Part shown: positions 16,745 through 28,190 of the stretch, piece after piece
Layout: every line of letters starts with the position of its first letter
Position numbering within the stretch: the stretch's first letter is position 1
Source of the DNA: Bradyrhizobium oligotrophicum S58
Lineage (GTDB): Bacteria; Pseudomonadota; Alphaproteobacteria; Rhizobiales; Xanthobacteraceae
Reading direction: 5' to 3'
NCBI RefSeq assembly: GCF_000344805.1
Contig: NC_020453.1
Location: 7,978,001 to 8,042,000 of the forward strand
Length of the DNA stretch: 64,000 bases
Position numbers and translations under genes: made by a program
Notes under the pieces: model-generated
What the model was told of the DNA's origin: nothing
Seen by the model: the letters and a program-made list of their open reading frames with translations, nothing else
The model's database searches: none

Positions 16745-17086
16745 GACACGCTGCGCTGCAGCCGTTCAGGACCGAACTCCATCCTCCCGTCATTGCGAGC
16801 GCAGCGAAGCAATCCAGAGTCCCGCCCACCACCCTGGATTGCTTCGCTGCGCTCGCAATGACGCGGAGTTCGGAGCGACGTTCGCGCCGCATCAAAAGAC
16901 TTGGCCCTTCCCACCTACTTTGCCTGCGGCAAATCGGTCCCTTCGCCCGGAAACGCCGGGATAGACGCAAGACGAATCCTCCCTCATCCTGTCCTCTAGA
17001 GATCGCGATGAACGGGCCATAGAGCCCGCGCGCGACCACCGGCCACGTTTCGGCCGGACGAGGACACGACAGAGGGAGGACAGGCC
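16745..17086. other. Intergenic region before the acyl-CoA synthetase
   Basis: 342 bp. The first half holds the family C palindrome (16788-16863). The second half carries a GGCCACGTTTCGGCC dyad (near 17042) and, just before the gene, GAGGGAGGACAGGCC, a very strong Shine-Dalgarno. No gene is seen. Confidence 0.45.
16788..16863. repeat. Family C palindromic repeat, perfect copy
   Basis: A 30-bp arm beginning CGTCATTGCGAGCGCAGCGA (16788-16817) is perfectly complementary to 16834-16863, around a 16-nt loop. Two diverged copies lie at 25234-25310 and 37038-37109. All three lie within about 30-105 bp of a stop codon, so they may act as 3' mRNA hairpins as REP sequences do. The arm CATTGCGAGCG...GAAGCAATCCAG is widely dispersed in Bradyrhizobium-type genomes (recollection). 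Confidence 0.85.
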
Positions 17087-18991
17087 ATGGGCATTCATTT
17101 GCTCGATCGCGCCATCGGCAGCGACTATCCGACATTCGCCAGCACGGCCGACATCCGTGCCTTCGAGCAGATGCCGTACGGCGAACGGATCGCCGCTCAA
17201 AGCACCTACGACGCGTTGAAGTGCGGCGCGGCGGCCAATCCGGACGCACCGGCAATCCAGTTTCTGCCCAACGCCGATCCGGCCGATACGCCGGTCGTGA
17301 TCTCCTATCGCGACTTCGTCGCCCGGGTGACGCAGGCGGCCAACTTGTTTCATGCGCTGGGCGTCGGCCCGGACGACGTCGTCAGCTTCATGCTGCCCTT
17401 GGTGCCGGACGCCTTCGTCACGCTGTTCGGCGCCGAGGCCGCGGGCATCGCCAACCCGGTCAACCCGCTGCTCGAGCCGCACCAGATCGCCGAGATCTTG
17501 GATGCCGCCAAGACCAAGGTGCTGGTGGCGCTCGGCCCCCTGCCCGGCACCGACATCTGGCAGAAGGTCGAGAAGGTGCGCGGCAGCTGCAAGCACCTCA
17601 AGGCGATCGTGCAGGTGCTCGGCGGCGGCGATCCCGCCAACGGCATTCATGCGTTCAACGACCTGATCGGGCCGCAGCCCGGGGATCACCTGGTCAGCGG
17701 CCGGCAGATCAAGGCCAGCGACACCGCGGCCTATTTCCACACCGGCGGCACCACCGGCACGCCGAAGCTGGTGCGCCACAGCCATGGCAACCAGGTCTAC
17801 CAGGCCTGGGGCGTCAACCTGATCCTGAAGGCAAAGCCGGGCGGCACCCTGCTGTTCGGCATGCCGCTGTTTCATGTCGGGGGATCGCTGACCCAGGCGC
17901 TGCAGACACTGTCGGCGGGCGGCAGCCTCGTCGTGCTGTCGGGCGCCGGCTGGCGCAATCCGAATGCGGTGCGCAACATCTGGGGCCTGGTCGAACGCTT
18001 CAAGCCGGAGACGCTGTCGAGCGTGCCGACGGTGCTGGCCGCGACGCTCGCGGTGCCGCAAGGCCAGGCCGACATTTCCAGCCTGCGCTACGCCGCCGGC
18101 GGCGGCTCGGCGATTCCGGTCGCCGTGGGACAGGCGATCATGGACAAGCTCAAGCTGCCGGTGGTCGAGGTCTACGGCATGACCGAGACCGCGAGCGTGC
18201 ACACAATGGCCTATCCGGACCAGCCGATCCGGCTCGGCTCGGTCGGCCTGCCGCTGCCCTACGCGCAAGTGCGGATCGTCAAGCTCGATGCCGACGGGCA
18301 CTATGAGCGCGACTGCGCGACCGATGAGATCGGCGTCGTCATCATGGCCGGGCCCGGCGTGTTCTCCGGCTATCTCGACGACACCCACAACAGGGGCGCC
18401 TTCGTCGACGGCCACTGGGTCAACTCCGGCGATCTCGGCCGGCTCGATGCGGACGGCTTCCTGTGGATCACCGGCCGCGCCAAGGACCTCGTCATCCGCG
18501 GCGGCCACAACATCGATCCGGCGCCGATCGAGGAGATCCTGTTTCAGCATCCGTCGGTCGGCTTCGCCGCGGTAGTCGGCCAGCCCGACGCCTACGCCGG
18601 CGAATTGCCGATCGGCTATGTGCAGCTCAAGCCGGGCGCGAGCGTGCAGCCGGGCGAACTCGAGGACTGGGTGCGCGCCCGCACGCCCGAGCGCGCGGCG
18701 GTGCCGGTGCAGATCATCCCGATCGATCCGATGCCGGTGACCGGCGTCGGCAAGGTGTTCAAGCCGCAACTGCGCTGGGATGCCGCGACGCGGGTGTTCA
18801 CCAAGGTGCTGTCGCAGCTGACCGACCGCGGCGTCGATTGCAGCGTCAAGGTCGGCGCCCATGGCAGCCATGGCAGCCTCGCCACAGTGACATTGCGCGA
18901 CGTGCCGGCGGAGAGCCGCGAGGCTGTTGAGAACGAGGTGCACGCGCTGCTGGCACCGTTCGTGATCCGGCATGAGGTGGTGATGGGGTGA
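17087..18991 (+). CDS. Acyl-CoA synthetase (AMP-forming)
   Basis: A 634-residue ANL-superfamily ligase that adenylates a carboxylic acid and transfers it to CoA. Signature A3 is YFHTGGTTGTPKLVRHSH; the aromatic-binding and Mg motif VEVYGMTETAS, the hinge region ITGRAKDLVIRGGHN and the C-terminal Lys region VTGVGKVFKPQLR (K in GKVFK) are all present, so the enzyme should be active. The length and N-terminus fit the AMP-binding proteins annotated as acyl-CoA synthetases of 620-640 residues; the substrate cannot be read. GAGGGAGG precedes the ATG. It probably forms a regulon with the MarR gene upstream. Confidence 0.88.
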   Translation: MGIHLLDRAIGSDYPTFASTADIRAFEQMPYGERIAAQSTYDALKCGAAANPDAPAIQFLPNADPADTPVVISYRDFVARVTQAANLFHALGVGPDDVVSFMLPLVPDAFVTLFGAEAAGIANPVNPLLEPHQIAEILDAAKTKVLVALGPLPGTDIWQKVEKVRGSCKHLKAIVQVLGGGDPANGIHAFNDLIGPQPGDHLVSGRQIKASDTAAYFHTGGTTGTPKLVRHSHGNQVYQAWGVNLILKAKPGGTLLFGMPLFHVGGSLTQALQTLSAGGSLVVLSGAGWRNPNAVRNIWGLVERFKPETLSSVPTVLAATLAVPQGQADISSLRYAAGGGSAIPVAVGQAIMDKLKLPVVEVYGMTETASVHTMAYPDQPIRLGSVGLPLPYAQVRIVKLDADGHYERDCATDEIGVVIMAGPGVFSGYLDDTHNRGAFVDGHWVNSGDLGRLDADGFLWITGRAKDLVIRGGHNIDPAPIEEILFQHPSVGFAAVVGQPDAYAGELPIGYVQLKPGASVQPGELEDWVRARTPERAAVPVQIIPIDPMPVTGVGKVFKPQLRWDAATRVFTKVLSQLTDRGVDCSVKVGAHGSHGSLATVTLRDVPAESREAVENEVHALLAPFVIRHEVVMG

Positions 18992-19069
18992 GGCCCCGCT
19001 CGGCATTTGATCGCGACGGTTGTGTTCTGGCATCATGGCAGCGGGTTCAGTTCGCCAGGCTGTTTGCAG

Positions 19070-19540
19070 ATGAACGAGACCGACATCACCATCGCGGTCG
19101 AAGATGCCAAGCAGGCCGACGTAGCGGCCCTCATGGCGGAGGCCGACGCCTATCTGCGAACGCTTTACCCCGCTCAAGGCAGTTTTCCAGTCGATGTCAC
19201 CGCGCTCTCGGCGCCGGGAGTCGTCTTCCTTGCGGGCCGTCGCGACGGATCGCTGCTCGGCTCGGTCGCCCTTCGGCCGATCGCTGCGGCACATGCAGAG
19301 GTCAAGCGACTGTTCGTGCACGAAGCGGCACGCGGATGCGGGCTCGGACGCAGGCTCCTCGGGACACTGGAAAGCGAGGCCAGGGCGCGCGGCGTCGATC
19401 GCATCAGCCTCGAAGTGGGCATCAGACAGCCACAGGCGATCCAGCTCTATCGCAGCGTCGGCTATCGGGATTGCGGGCCCTTCGGTACCTACCGCCTCGA
19501 CCCACTCAGCCTGTTCATGACGAAACGATTCACGCCTTGA
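19070..19540 (+). CDS. GNAT-family N-acetyltransferase
   Basis: A 156-residue acetyl-CoA-dependent acetyltransferase. Motif A reads VKRLFVHEAARGCGLGRRLL, with the R-x-x-G-x-G/A pyrophosphate loop, and motif B SLEVGIRQPQAIQLYRSVGY is typical of the PhnO/YpeA-like GNATs. The substrate is not predictable. The frame is open 21 codons further up to 19007, but that stretch is non-conserved in character; ATG 19070 starts just before the first GNAT strand. It lies 78 bp after the acyl-CoA synthetase and is convergent with the phosphodiesterase gene. Confidence 0.85.
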   Translation: MNETDITIAVEDAKQADVAALMAEADAYLRTLYPAQGSFPVDVTALSAPGVVFLAGRRDGSLLGSVALRPIAAAHAEVKRLFVHEAARGCGLGRRLLGTLESEARARGVDRISLEVGIRQPQAIQLYRSVGYRDCGPFGTYRLDPLSLFMTKRFTP

Positions 19541-19582
19541 CCAGGCCGCGCGACCTGCCCGCGGAAGTACATCGAGACGATT

Positions 19583-20617
19583 CTATTTCTCCGGAAGGCC
19601 TGGCGCCGGCCGCTGAATGTGCAGCTGTCCCACAGGCTTTGCCAAACCCTTTTCAGCAGCCACCTTGCGCAACAGGTCCGGCCGATCGGAGATGATGCCG
19701 TCGACGCCGATATCCATCAGCCGGGCCATGTCATCCGGCTTGTTGACGGTCCACACCACGACTTGCAAGCCGAGCGCATGCGCCTCGCTGATCAGCTCGA
19801 GAGTCACGTCGGCGAAATAAGGCGACCACACCTTGCCGCCCGCCGCATGAATCGTTGATGGCAGCGAGCCGCCGTGGTCGGCGGGATTGAAACCGGCGGT
19901 CCAATGTGTCGCCTGGGTCAGCGAGACGTTCGGCGACCTGCCGCGCTGGATCGTCAGATACACGGTCGGAATGGCAGGCGCGCGCTGCTGCACCAATTGC
20001 AGGGTGCGCCAATCGAACGACTGGATCATCACGCGGTCGGCGAAATGCTCCGCCTCGATCAAGCCGAGCAGCAGACTCACGAAGCGCTCCGGGTCGGGCG
20101 CCTCCGCTGGATGATCGGGATCGAGCTTGGTCTCGATGTTAAGCCGCACATGCGCGTCGCCCGAGCCGCGCACGAGGTCGATGAGCTGTTTCAACGTCGG
20201 AATTCGCGGCGGTGGAACGCCTGGACCGGACAAGACCCGCTGCTCCGGAAACTGCTTGGCGTAGTCGCTGCCAGGGCGGATCTCGCCGATGTCGTAGGAC
20301 TGCACCTCGGCCAGCGGCAGCTCGATCAGCGGCGAACCAGGTGGCGCGACGTAGTTACCGTCGGCGTCGCGGGCGAGATCGGGATTGAGGCGCCGCTCAT
20401 GCGAGATCACGAGCACGCCGTCGCTTGTGACGCCGACATCGAGCTCGAGCGTGTCCACCCCCATTGCCAGCGCGGCGGCGAACGCCTGCAGCGTGTTCTC
20501 GGGATGCAGCGCGCGACCACCGCGATGGGCCTCGATATCGAATGCCATATCAAAGGCCATGGCTGGGCTCGCAAGCAGGAGCAGAACGAGGCTGAGGACG
20601 AGAGAGGGACGCCGCAT
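19583..20617 (-). CDS. Periplasmic glycerophosphodiester phosphodiesterase
   Basis: A 344-residue GDPD-family enzyme that hydrolyses glycerophosphodiesters to glycerol-3-phosphate and an alcohol. A signal peptide (residues 1-21, ending SPAMA) indicates export. Catalytic blocks are visible: EAHRGGRALHPENT (catalytic His, Arg, Glu), LELDVGVTSDGVLVISHE (metal Glu/Asp and second His), LNIETKLD and the C-terminal VVVWTVNKPDDM. It resembles GlpQ/UgpQ more than bacterial toxins of this fold. It is monocistronic, with its start divergent from the monooxygenase gene. Confidence 0.9.
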   Translation of the reverse strand: MRRPSLVLSLVLLLLASPAMAFDMAFDIEAHRGGRALHPENTLQAFAAALAMGVDTLELDVGVTSDGVLVISHERRLNPDLARDADGNYVAPPGSPLIELPLAEVQSYDIGEIRPGSDYAKQFPEQRVLSGPGVPPPRIPTLKQLIDLVRGSGDAHVRLNIETKLDPDHPAEAPDPERFVSLLLGLIEAEHFADRVMIQSFDWRTLQLVQQRAPAIPTVYLTIQRGRSPNVSLTQATHWTAGFNPADHGGSLPSTIHAAGGKVWSPYFADVTLELISEAHALGLQVVVWTVNKPDDMARLMDIGVDGIISDRPDLLRKVAAEKGLAKPVGQLHIQRPAPGLPEK

Positions 20618-20825
20618 GGCGGCAGACTATCATACCCCGCAGCGGCGGCCATTGCCCTTGTCTGGGCGGGCCTTCTGCACTAGGCCTTTTCAGAAGCCGC
20701 CGGGCGGGACACCGGCCGGTGACCCAGGGGAGGACGGGTTTGCGCGGCCAGCTCCGGCCCGTGGCATCGGCTGCCGTCACCGCCCCTTCCATTAGCGTCC
20801 TTCCTGCGTGCAACGGATCAAGCGT

Positions 20826-22124
20826 ATGACCGACCTTCCCGTAATCATCGCCGGCGGCGGCATCGGCGGCCTCGCGACGGCGCTGACCCTGCAGCAGATC
20901 GGCGTGCCCTGTGTGGTCTATGAAAGCGTGCGGGAGATGCGGCCGCTCGGGGTCGGCATCAATCTGCAACCCAATGCGGTGCGCGAGCTGTATGATCTCG
21001 GCATCGGCGCTGATGATCTCGATCAGGTCGGCGTGCCCGCCCGCGAATGGGCGCTGGTCGGGCTGAACGGCAACGACATCTATTCCGAGCCACGCGGGCT
21101 CGGAGCCGGCTACAACTGGCCGCAATATGCCGTGCACCGCGGCAAGCTGCATGTGCTGCTGTATAGCCGGCTGGTGGAGCGTGCCGGGCGCGACGCCGTG
21201 CGGCTTGGCAGCCGCGTCGCCGGCTATGAGAAAAACGCGGACGGCTCCGTGACCGCACGCGTCGAGCATGCCGATGGGTCGCGCTCCGAGCAGCGCGGGC
21301 GGCTCCTGATCGGCGCCGACGGCATTCATTCGGCGGTGCGCGCGCAGATGCACCCAACGCAGCCGCCGATCCACTGGGGCGGCGCGGTGATGTGGCGCGG
21401 CGTGACCTGGGCGAAGCCGATGCGCACCGGCTCGTCCTTCGTCGGGCTCGGCACCCATCGCCACCGCGTCGTGGTCTATCCGATCTCGCATCCCGATCCC
21501 CGGACGGGGCTGGCGCTGATCAACTGGATCGCGGAAGTCACGATGGACAACACCGAGGGCTGGAAGCAGACCGGCTGGTTCCGGCAGGTGCCGGTGAGTG
21601 AGTTCGCCCAGCATTTCGCCGGCTGGACCTATGACTGGCTCGACGTGCCCGCGCTGATCGCCGGCGCCGACGGCGCCTATGAGAACCCGATGATCGACCG
21701 CGATCCGGTCCCGACCTGGGTCGACGGCCCGGTGGCGCTGATGGGCGACGCCGCGCATGCGATGTATCCGACCGGCTCCAACGGCGCCAGCCAGGCGATC
21801 GTCGACGCCCGCGTGCTCGGCGCATCGCTGCTCACGCATGGCGTGACGCCGGCCGCGCTCGCCGCCTACGACGAGAAGCTGTGCGGCCCGATCTCGCAGG
21901 TCATCCTGCGCAACCGCGGCGCCGGCCCGTTCGGCCTGCTCAACCTGGTCGACGAGCGCTGCGGCGGGACGTTCACGAACATTGACGATGTCATCCCGCC
22001 GGCGGAGCGCGAGGCGTTCATGGCGGGCTACAAGAAGGCTGCGGGCTTTGCGATCGAGCAGCTGAACTCAGCGCCGCGGACGATTGCCGAGGGAGCGAAG
22101 GTCGGCGCTCTGGCAACGATTTGA
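20826..22124 (+). CDS. FAD-dependent monooxygenase (PHBH fold, PhzS-like)
   Basis: A 432-residue single-component flavin hydroxylase. The dinucleotide-binding motif IIAGGGIGGLATAL opens the protein, the LLIGADGIHSAVR block (DG motif) and VALMGDAAHAMYP (second FAD motif) follow in the expected order. NAD(P)H-dependent hydroxylation of an aromatic or heteroaromatic substrate is expected; PhzS and salicylate-hydroxylase-like enzymes are the nearest types by eye. ATG 20826 is chosen over GTG six codons upstream, because FAD-binding folds of this type begin within a few residues of the start. No pathway genes adjoin it. Confidence 0.87.
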   Translation: MTDLPVIIAGGGIGGLATALTLQQIGVPCVVYESVREMRPLGVGINLQPNAVRELYDLGIGADDLDQVGVPAREWALVGLNGNDIYSEPRGLGAGYNWPQYAVHRGKLHVLLYSRLVERAGRDAVRLGSRVAGYEKNADGSVTARVEHADGSRSEQRGRLLIGADGIHSAVRAQMHPTQPPIHWGGAVMWRGVTWAKPMRTGSSFVGLGTHRHRVVVYPISHPDPRTGLALINWIAEVTMDNTEGWKQTGWFRQVPVSEFAQHFAGWTYDWLDVPALIAGADGAYENPMIDRDPVPTWVDGPVALMGDAAHAMYPTGSNGASQAIVDARVLGASLLTHGVTPAALAAYDEKLCGPISQVILRNRGAGPFGLLNLVDERCGGTFTNIDDVIPPAEREAFMAGYKKAAGFAIEQLNSAPRTIAEGAKVGALATI

Positions 22125-22210
22125 GCGCCCGCCAGCACGGCGAGCACCGGTTGCCAATCGCTGCGGCCTGCATCTGAACCGGCCCACATAAGACAGCCTC
22201 CGAGGCAGTG

Positions 22211-23380
22211 ATGAGCAGCACAGCCTTGCCACGACGATTTGTCCAACAGGCCCTGATCCTTGCATCCCTGATCCTGTCGGGACAGGCCGGTGTTGCCGCC
22301 AGCTGCAGCAACCGAGCGGCCATCTCGCAAGCGGTCGGTCCGATGATCATGGCCGGCTTCTTCGGGACCAAGACATCGGATCCGGGATTTCAGCAGGTGC
22401 TGAGCGATCTCGAGAATGGCCTGGTCGGGGGTGTCGTCCTCCTCGGCCGCAACGTCGGAACGCGAGACGACCTCGAAGCGATGATCGACCGGATCCGGTC
22501 CTGCAAATGCACGGCTGCACCCTTCATCGCCATCGACGATGAAGGCGGCACGGTCGAGCGGCTCGGACAGAACATTGGGCTCGCGGAAACGCCTTCGGCC
22601 GCAGACATCGCCCAGGGCTCGGTCGCGGCGGCGCACACGGCCTACACCGCTCTCGCCGAGAAGCTCGCGGCGCTGCACATCAACATGAATCTTGCGCCGG
22701 TGGTCGACCTCAACACCAACCCGTCAAACCCGATCATCGGGCAGCGGCAACGCAGCTATGGCAGCGAGCCCGACACCGTCGTGCGCTATGCGGCGGCGTT
22801 CATCCACGCGCATAGAAAGAAGGGCATCCTGACGGTGCTCAAGCATTTTCCGGGTCATGGATCGTCGACCGCCGACAGCCACGCCGGCATTGCCGACGTC
22901 ACCACCACATGGTCATCAGCCGAATTGAAGCCGTACAGGCGCCTGATCCGGCGGGGGCTGGCTGGCGCCATCATGGTGGGACATCTCGCCAACGCCCGGC
23001 GATGGGGCGGCGTCGCAACCCAGAGCGGCGGCCACGCGGTCGATCGTCTGCTGCGCCACGACCTGCGCTATGACGGCGTGGTCATGACGGATGACCTCGC
23101 GATGAAGGCCATTCTCGATGCCAAGCCGCCGGCCGCCGCCGCCATCGACGCGGTCAAGGCCGGGGCTGACATCATCATGTTCACGAAATTCAGCGACGAG
23201 GACCAGACCGCCGATGTCGGCCGCGACATCAACGCCGCGCTGACTACAGCCGTATGCTCTGGCGAACTCAAAGCCGATGCGCTGCAACGCTCCGTCGCGC
23301 GCATTCGAAAATGGAGAGCGGGCTGGACGCGGCACAGCCGCAGGCAAGCACAGCGCCACACGAGCGTCACTGTGCTTTGA
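22211..23380 (+). CDS. Secreted glycoside hydrolase family 3 protein (NagZ-like)
   Basis: A 389-residue GH3 hydrolase with an N-terminal signal peptide (about residues 1-30). The family motif KHFPGHGSSTADSH and the nucleophile region VVMTDDLAMKAI are intact, as is the substrate Lys/Arg region IGQRQRSYGS. NagZ enzymes release N-acetylglucosamine from peptidoglycan fragments and are usually cytoplasmic in Gram-negatives; the signal peptide suggests this paralogue works in the periplasm or outside. ATG 22211 follows GAGG at 5 nt; GTG one codon earlier is possible. The last ~20 residues, rich in Arg/His, may be a run-on into repeat DNA. Confidence 0.87.
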   Translation: MSSTALPRRFVQQALILASLILSGQAGVAASCSNRAAISQAVGPMIMAGFFGTKTSDPGFQQVLSDLENGLVGGVVLLGRNVGTRDDLEAMIDRIRSCKCTAAPFIAIDDEGGTVERLGQNIGLAETPSAADIAQGSVAAAHTAYTALAEKLAALHINMNLAPVVDLNTNPSNPIIGQRQRSYGSEPDTVVRYAAAFIHAHRKKGILTVLKHFPGHGSSTADSHAGIADVTTTWSSAELKPYRRLIRRGLAGAIMVGHLANARRWGGVATQSGGHAVDRLLRHDLRYDGVVMTDDLAMKAILDAKPPAAAAIDAVKAGADIIMFTKFSDEDQTADVGRDINAALTTAVCSGELKADALQRSVARIRKWRAGWTRHSRRQAQRHTSVTVL

Positions 23381-23696
23381 TCCGGGTCCCATACTGCCAA
23401 CGGGTGCGCGGCGGCATGTTGGAGCTATCAGTGCCTCAGCACATCGGCCTGCGGTTAGGGATGCCGGCGTTCGCCGGGATGACAGCGAAGCATGTGCCCG
23501 CATGGTGCCGAGCAAATGGTGAGGCCCTGCGTTCGCAAGGATGGACCGTCGAAGGCCTGCCCCCATAGCGCCCAGGAAATGGTGTCGTCCCCGCGAACGC
23601 GGGGACCCATAACCACCGGCCGATTTGAGGGAGCAGGCTGGAGCGATCAGCCTGCCTCCTCACGGCATCCTGTGGTTATGGGTCCCTGCGTTCGCA
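23381..23696. repeat. Cluster of family A repeat units before the IS element
   Basis: Non-coding. It holds two degenerate hairpins (GATGCCGGCGTTCGCCGGGATGAC at 23460-23483; CCCTGCGTTCGCAAGGATGG near 23525), the left arm GGTGTCGTCCCCGCGAACGC (from 23581) and the right arm TGTGGTTATGGGTCCCTGCG (from 23671). The right hairpin is cut at 23696 by the insertion sequence and resumes at 25184. Confidence 0.75.
23687..23696. repeat. Target site duplication, left copy
   Basis: TGCGTTCGCA occurs directly before the IS left end and again at 25184-25193 after its right end. Removing one copy and the element restores an intact CCCTGCGTTCGCAGGG hairpin, proving the insertion point. Confidence 0.92.
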
Positions 23697-23775
23697 CTAA
23701 GGTTTCTACACGTCTGGCGCGACAGATTGACTCGGGAAGTCATGATGTTGTGCCGTCTTTGCGGGTTGTATGATT

Positions 23776-23814
23776 CCATCTCCGATGCTTGATTCAAGGG
23801 AGCATCGGAGATGG
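23776..23814 (+). promoter_or_regulatory. Hairpin enclosing the transposase start codon
   Basis: CCATCTCCGATGCT (23776-23789) and AGCATCGGAGATGG (23801-23814) are perfectly complementary over 14 bp with an 11-nt loop. The ATG at 23811 and the GGAG before it are inside the right arm. A transcript reading in from outside would fold and hide the start, the mechanism known for IS10 and IS50; a transcript starting inside the left arm or loop would not. Confidence 0.75.
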
Positions 23815-25174
23815 AGCGAGAGCCGGATCTGTCACTGGGGGAGTTTGGCGACGTTCGCCTCGATAAAAGGGGGCAGCGTTCGTCCAGGCTATGCTTTGCA
23901 CGCGCAGCGTCTGCCTGCGCCGGATGGCGCAGGGTGACTGGGCCGCGTACATGGCGTACTGGCGGTTTGTGAACAATCCGCAAGTCACGATCGATCGGCT
24001 GATTGAAGGCTGGAGCCGGCAGACGGCGACTGTGGTCGCGGGGCGGCATGTGCTGGCGATCCAGGACACCAGCGAGGTCAAGTTCCAGACGCGGAAGGGG
24101 CGGCGGCGCGGACTGGGCGAGGTCGGCAAAGGCAATGCCCGTGGCGTGCTGTTGCATGCGATGTTGGCGGTCGATGCCGACAGCGGCGCCTGCCTCGGTC
24201 TCACCGGCGGCAAGGTGTGGACGCGCCGGGGCAAGGTGAAGGTGCCTCACGACCAGCGGGAGTTGGCCGACAAGGAATCGGCGCGCTGGGTGACGACCGC
24301 CGAACAGGCCTGTGACGTTCTCGCTGCCGCACGCATGATCACCGTCGTCAATGATCGCGAAGGGGAGTTCTTTGCGCATTGGGCTTTGACGCCGGGAGAC
24401 AACGTCCACCTGCTGACGCGAGCCATGCACGATCATGCGCTGGCCGATGGCAGCACACTCTACCAGGCGGTGGAGCGAGCGCGCTTCTGCGACAAGGCGA
24501 TGATCGACCTGCCGCAGCGCATGGATCGCCGCGCCCGCCAAGCTCAGCTCTCGCTGCGGTTCGGAACGGCCGAGCTCAAGCGGCCGGCGCGCCCCGGCGT
24601 GAAGGGCCTGCCGGAGCGCGTCGAAGTCAGCTTCGTGGAAGTCGTCGAATTGCATCCTCCGAAAGGGGCTGAGGCCGTTCATTGGCTGCTCTTGACCACT
24701 CATTCGATCGCCAAGGCGTCCGACGCTTGGCAGATCGTCTCCTGGTACAAGCAGCGCTGGATCATCGAACAGCTCTTCCGCTCGCTGAAGACCCAAGGGT
24801 TGCAGATCGAGGACAGCCAGCTCGAAAGCGCCCAGGCCCTGATCAAGCTCGTGGCCATCGCCACCAAAGCAGCCTGCATCGTCATTCAGCTCGTTCAGGC
24901 TCGCAACGGCGGTCAACAACTGCCGATCGAATGCGCCTTCACTCCGGAAGAAATGAAGGCCCTGGCGGCCATCAACAAGACGATGAAGGGCAGGACCAAG
25001 CTTCAGGAAAACCCTCATCCTGCCCAAACACTCGCGTGGGCGGCATGGATCATCGCCAAACTCGGCGGATGGACCGGCTACGCCTCCCATCGGCCTCCCG
25101 GGCCCATCACCTTCCACAACGGAATGAGTCGCTTCCAAATCCTCGTCGCCGGCAGAGCCCTCCAAACCGTGTAG
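23811..25174 (+). CDS. IS4-family DDE transposase, split by a -1 frameshift
   Basis: ORF A (23811-23972) starts MEREPDLSLGEFGDVRLDKR, a typical IS4/Tn5 N-terminus (LGDxRR-like). ORF B is open from 23867 to 25174. Reading one base back at the A4G5 run (23865-23873) joins them as DKRG-AAFVQAMLC..., a sensible continuation, then AYWRFVNNPQVTIDRLI. Catalytic residues follow: first Asp in LAIQDTSEV, second Asp in VVNDREGEFF, and an exact YREK signature Y-(2)-R-(3)-E-(6)-K in WYKQRWIIEQLFRSLK. The fused protein would be about 454 residues, normal for the family. Either one G was lost (dead copy) or the run allows programmed or transcriptional slippage. ORF B alone from ATG 23891 would lack the N-terminal DNA-binding start. 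Confidence 0.85.
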
Positions 25175-25183
25175 AAACCCTAG

Positions 25184-25201
25184 TGCGTTCGCAGGGACGA
25201 C
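25184..25201. repeat. Target duplication right copy and rest of the family A hairpin
   Basis: TGCGTTCGCA (25184-25193) repeats 23687-23696 and is followed by GGGACGAC, the other half of the interrupted palindrome. Confidence 0.9.
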
Positions 25202-25233
25202 GGCAATGATTTGGCGCCGATCCCGGCCAACCG

Positions 25234-25310
25234 CGTCGTTGCGAGCGCAGCAAGACAATCCAGAGTCGCGCGCGGGTCTCTGGATTGCTTTGCTTCCGCT
25301 CGCAATGACG
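25234..25310. repeat. Family C palindromic repeat, diverged copy
   Basis: CGTCGTTGCGAGCGCAGCAA... (25234-25263) pairs with CTGGATTGC...GCAATGACG (25280-25310). It sits about 30 bp beyond the secA stop on the strand secA is read from, so it would fold at the 3' end of the secA mRNA. Confidence 0.75.
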
Positions 25311-25337
25311 ATCGAAAGACTGCCGCAGTTCTCTCGC

Positions 25338-28190
<2,853 letters not shown>

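Larger units (their letters stand above)
23697..25183 (+). mobile_element. IS4-family insertion sequence, 1,487 bp
   Basis: Terminal inverted repeats of 16 bp: CTAAGGTTTCTACACG (23697-23712) and, at the right end, the complement of CTAGGGTTTCTACACG (25168-25183), one mismatch. A 10-bp target duplication TGCGTTCGCA flanks it. Both the 10-bp duplication and the transposase with a YREK signature fit the IS4 family. One transposase gene fills most of it, read by a frameshift, with its stop codon lying inside the right repeat. It interrupts a family A palindrome in the secA-GH3 gap, breaking no gene. The near-identical ends and intact duplication suggest a fairly recent insertion. Confidence 0.93.

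Noticed and set aside
16892..19321. 809-codon open frame antisense to the acyl-CoA synthetase
   Set aside because: Entirely opposite a complete ANL enzyme with a strong ribosome site; low-complexity composition.
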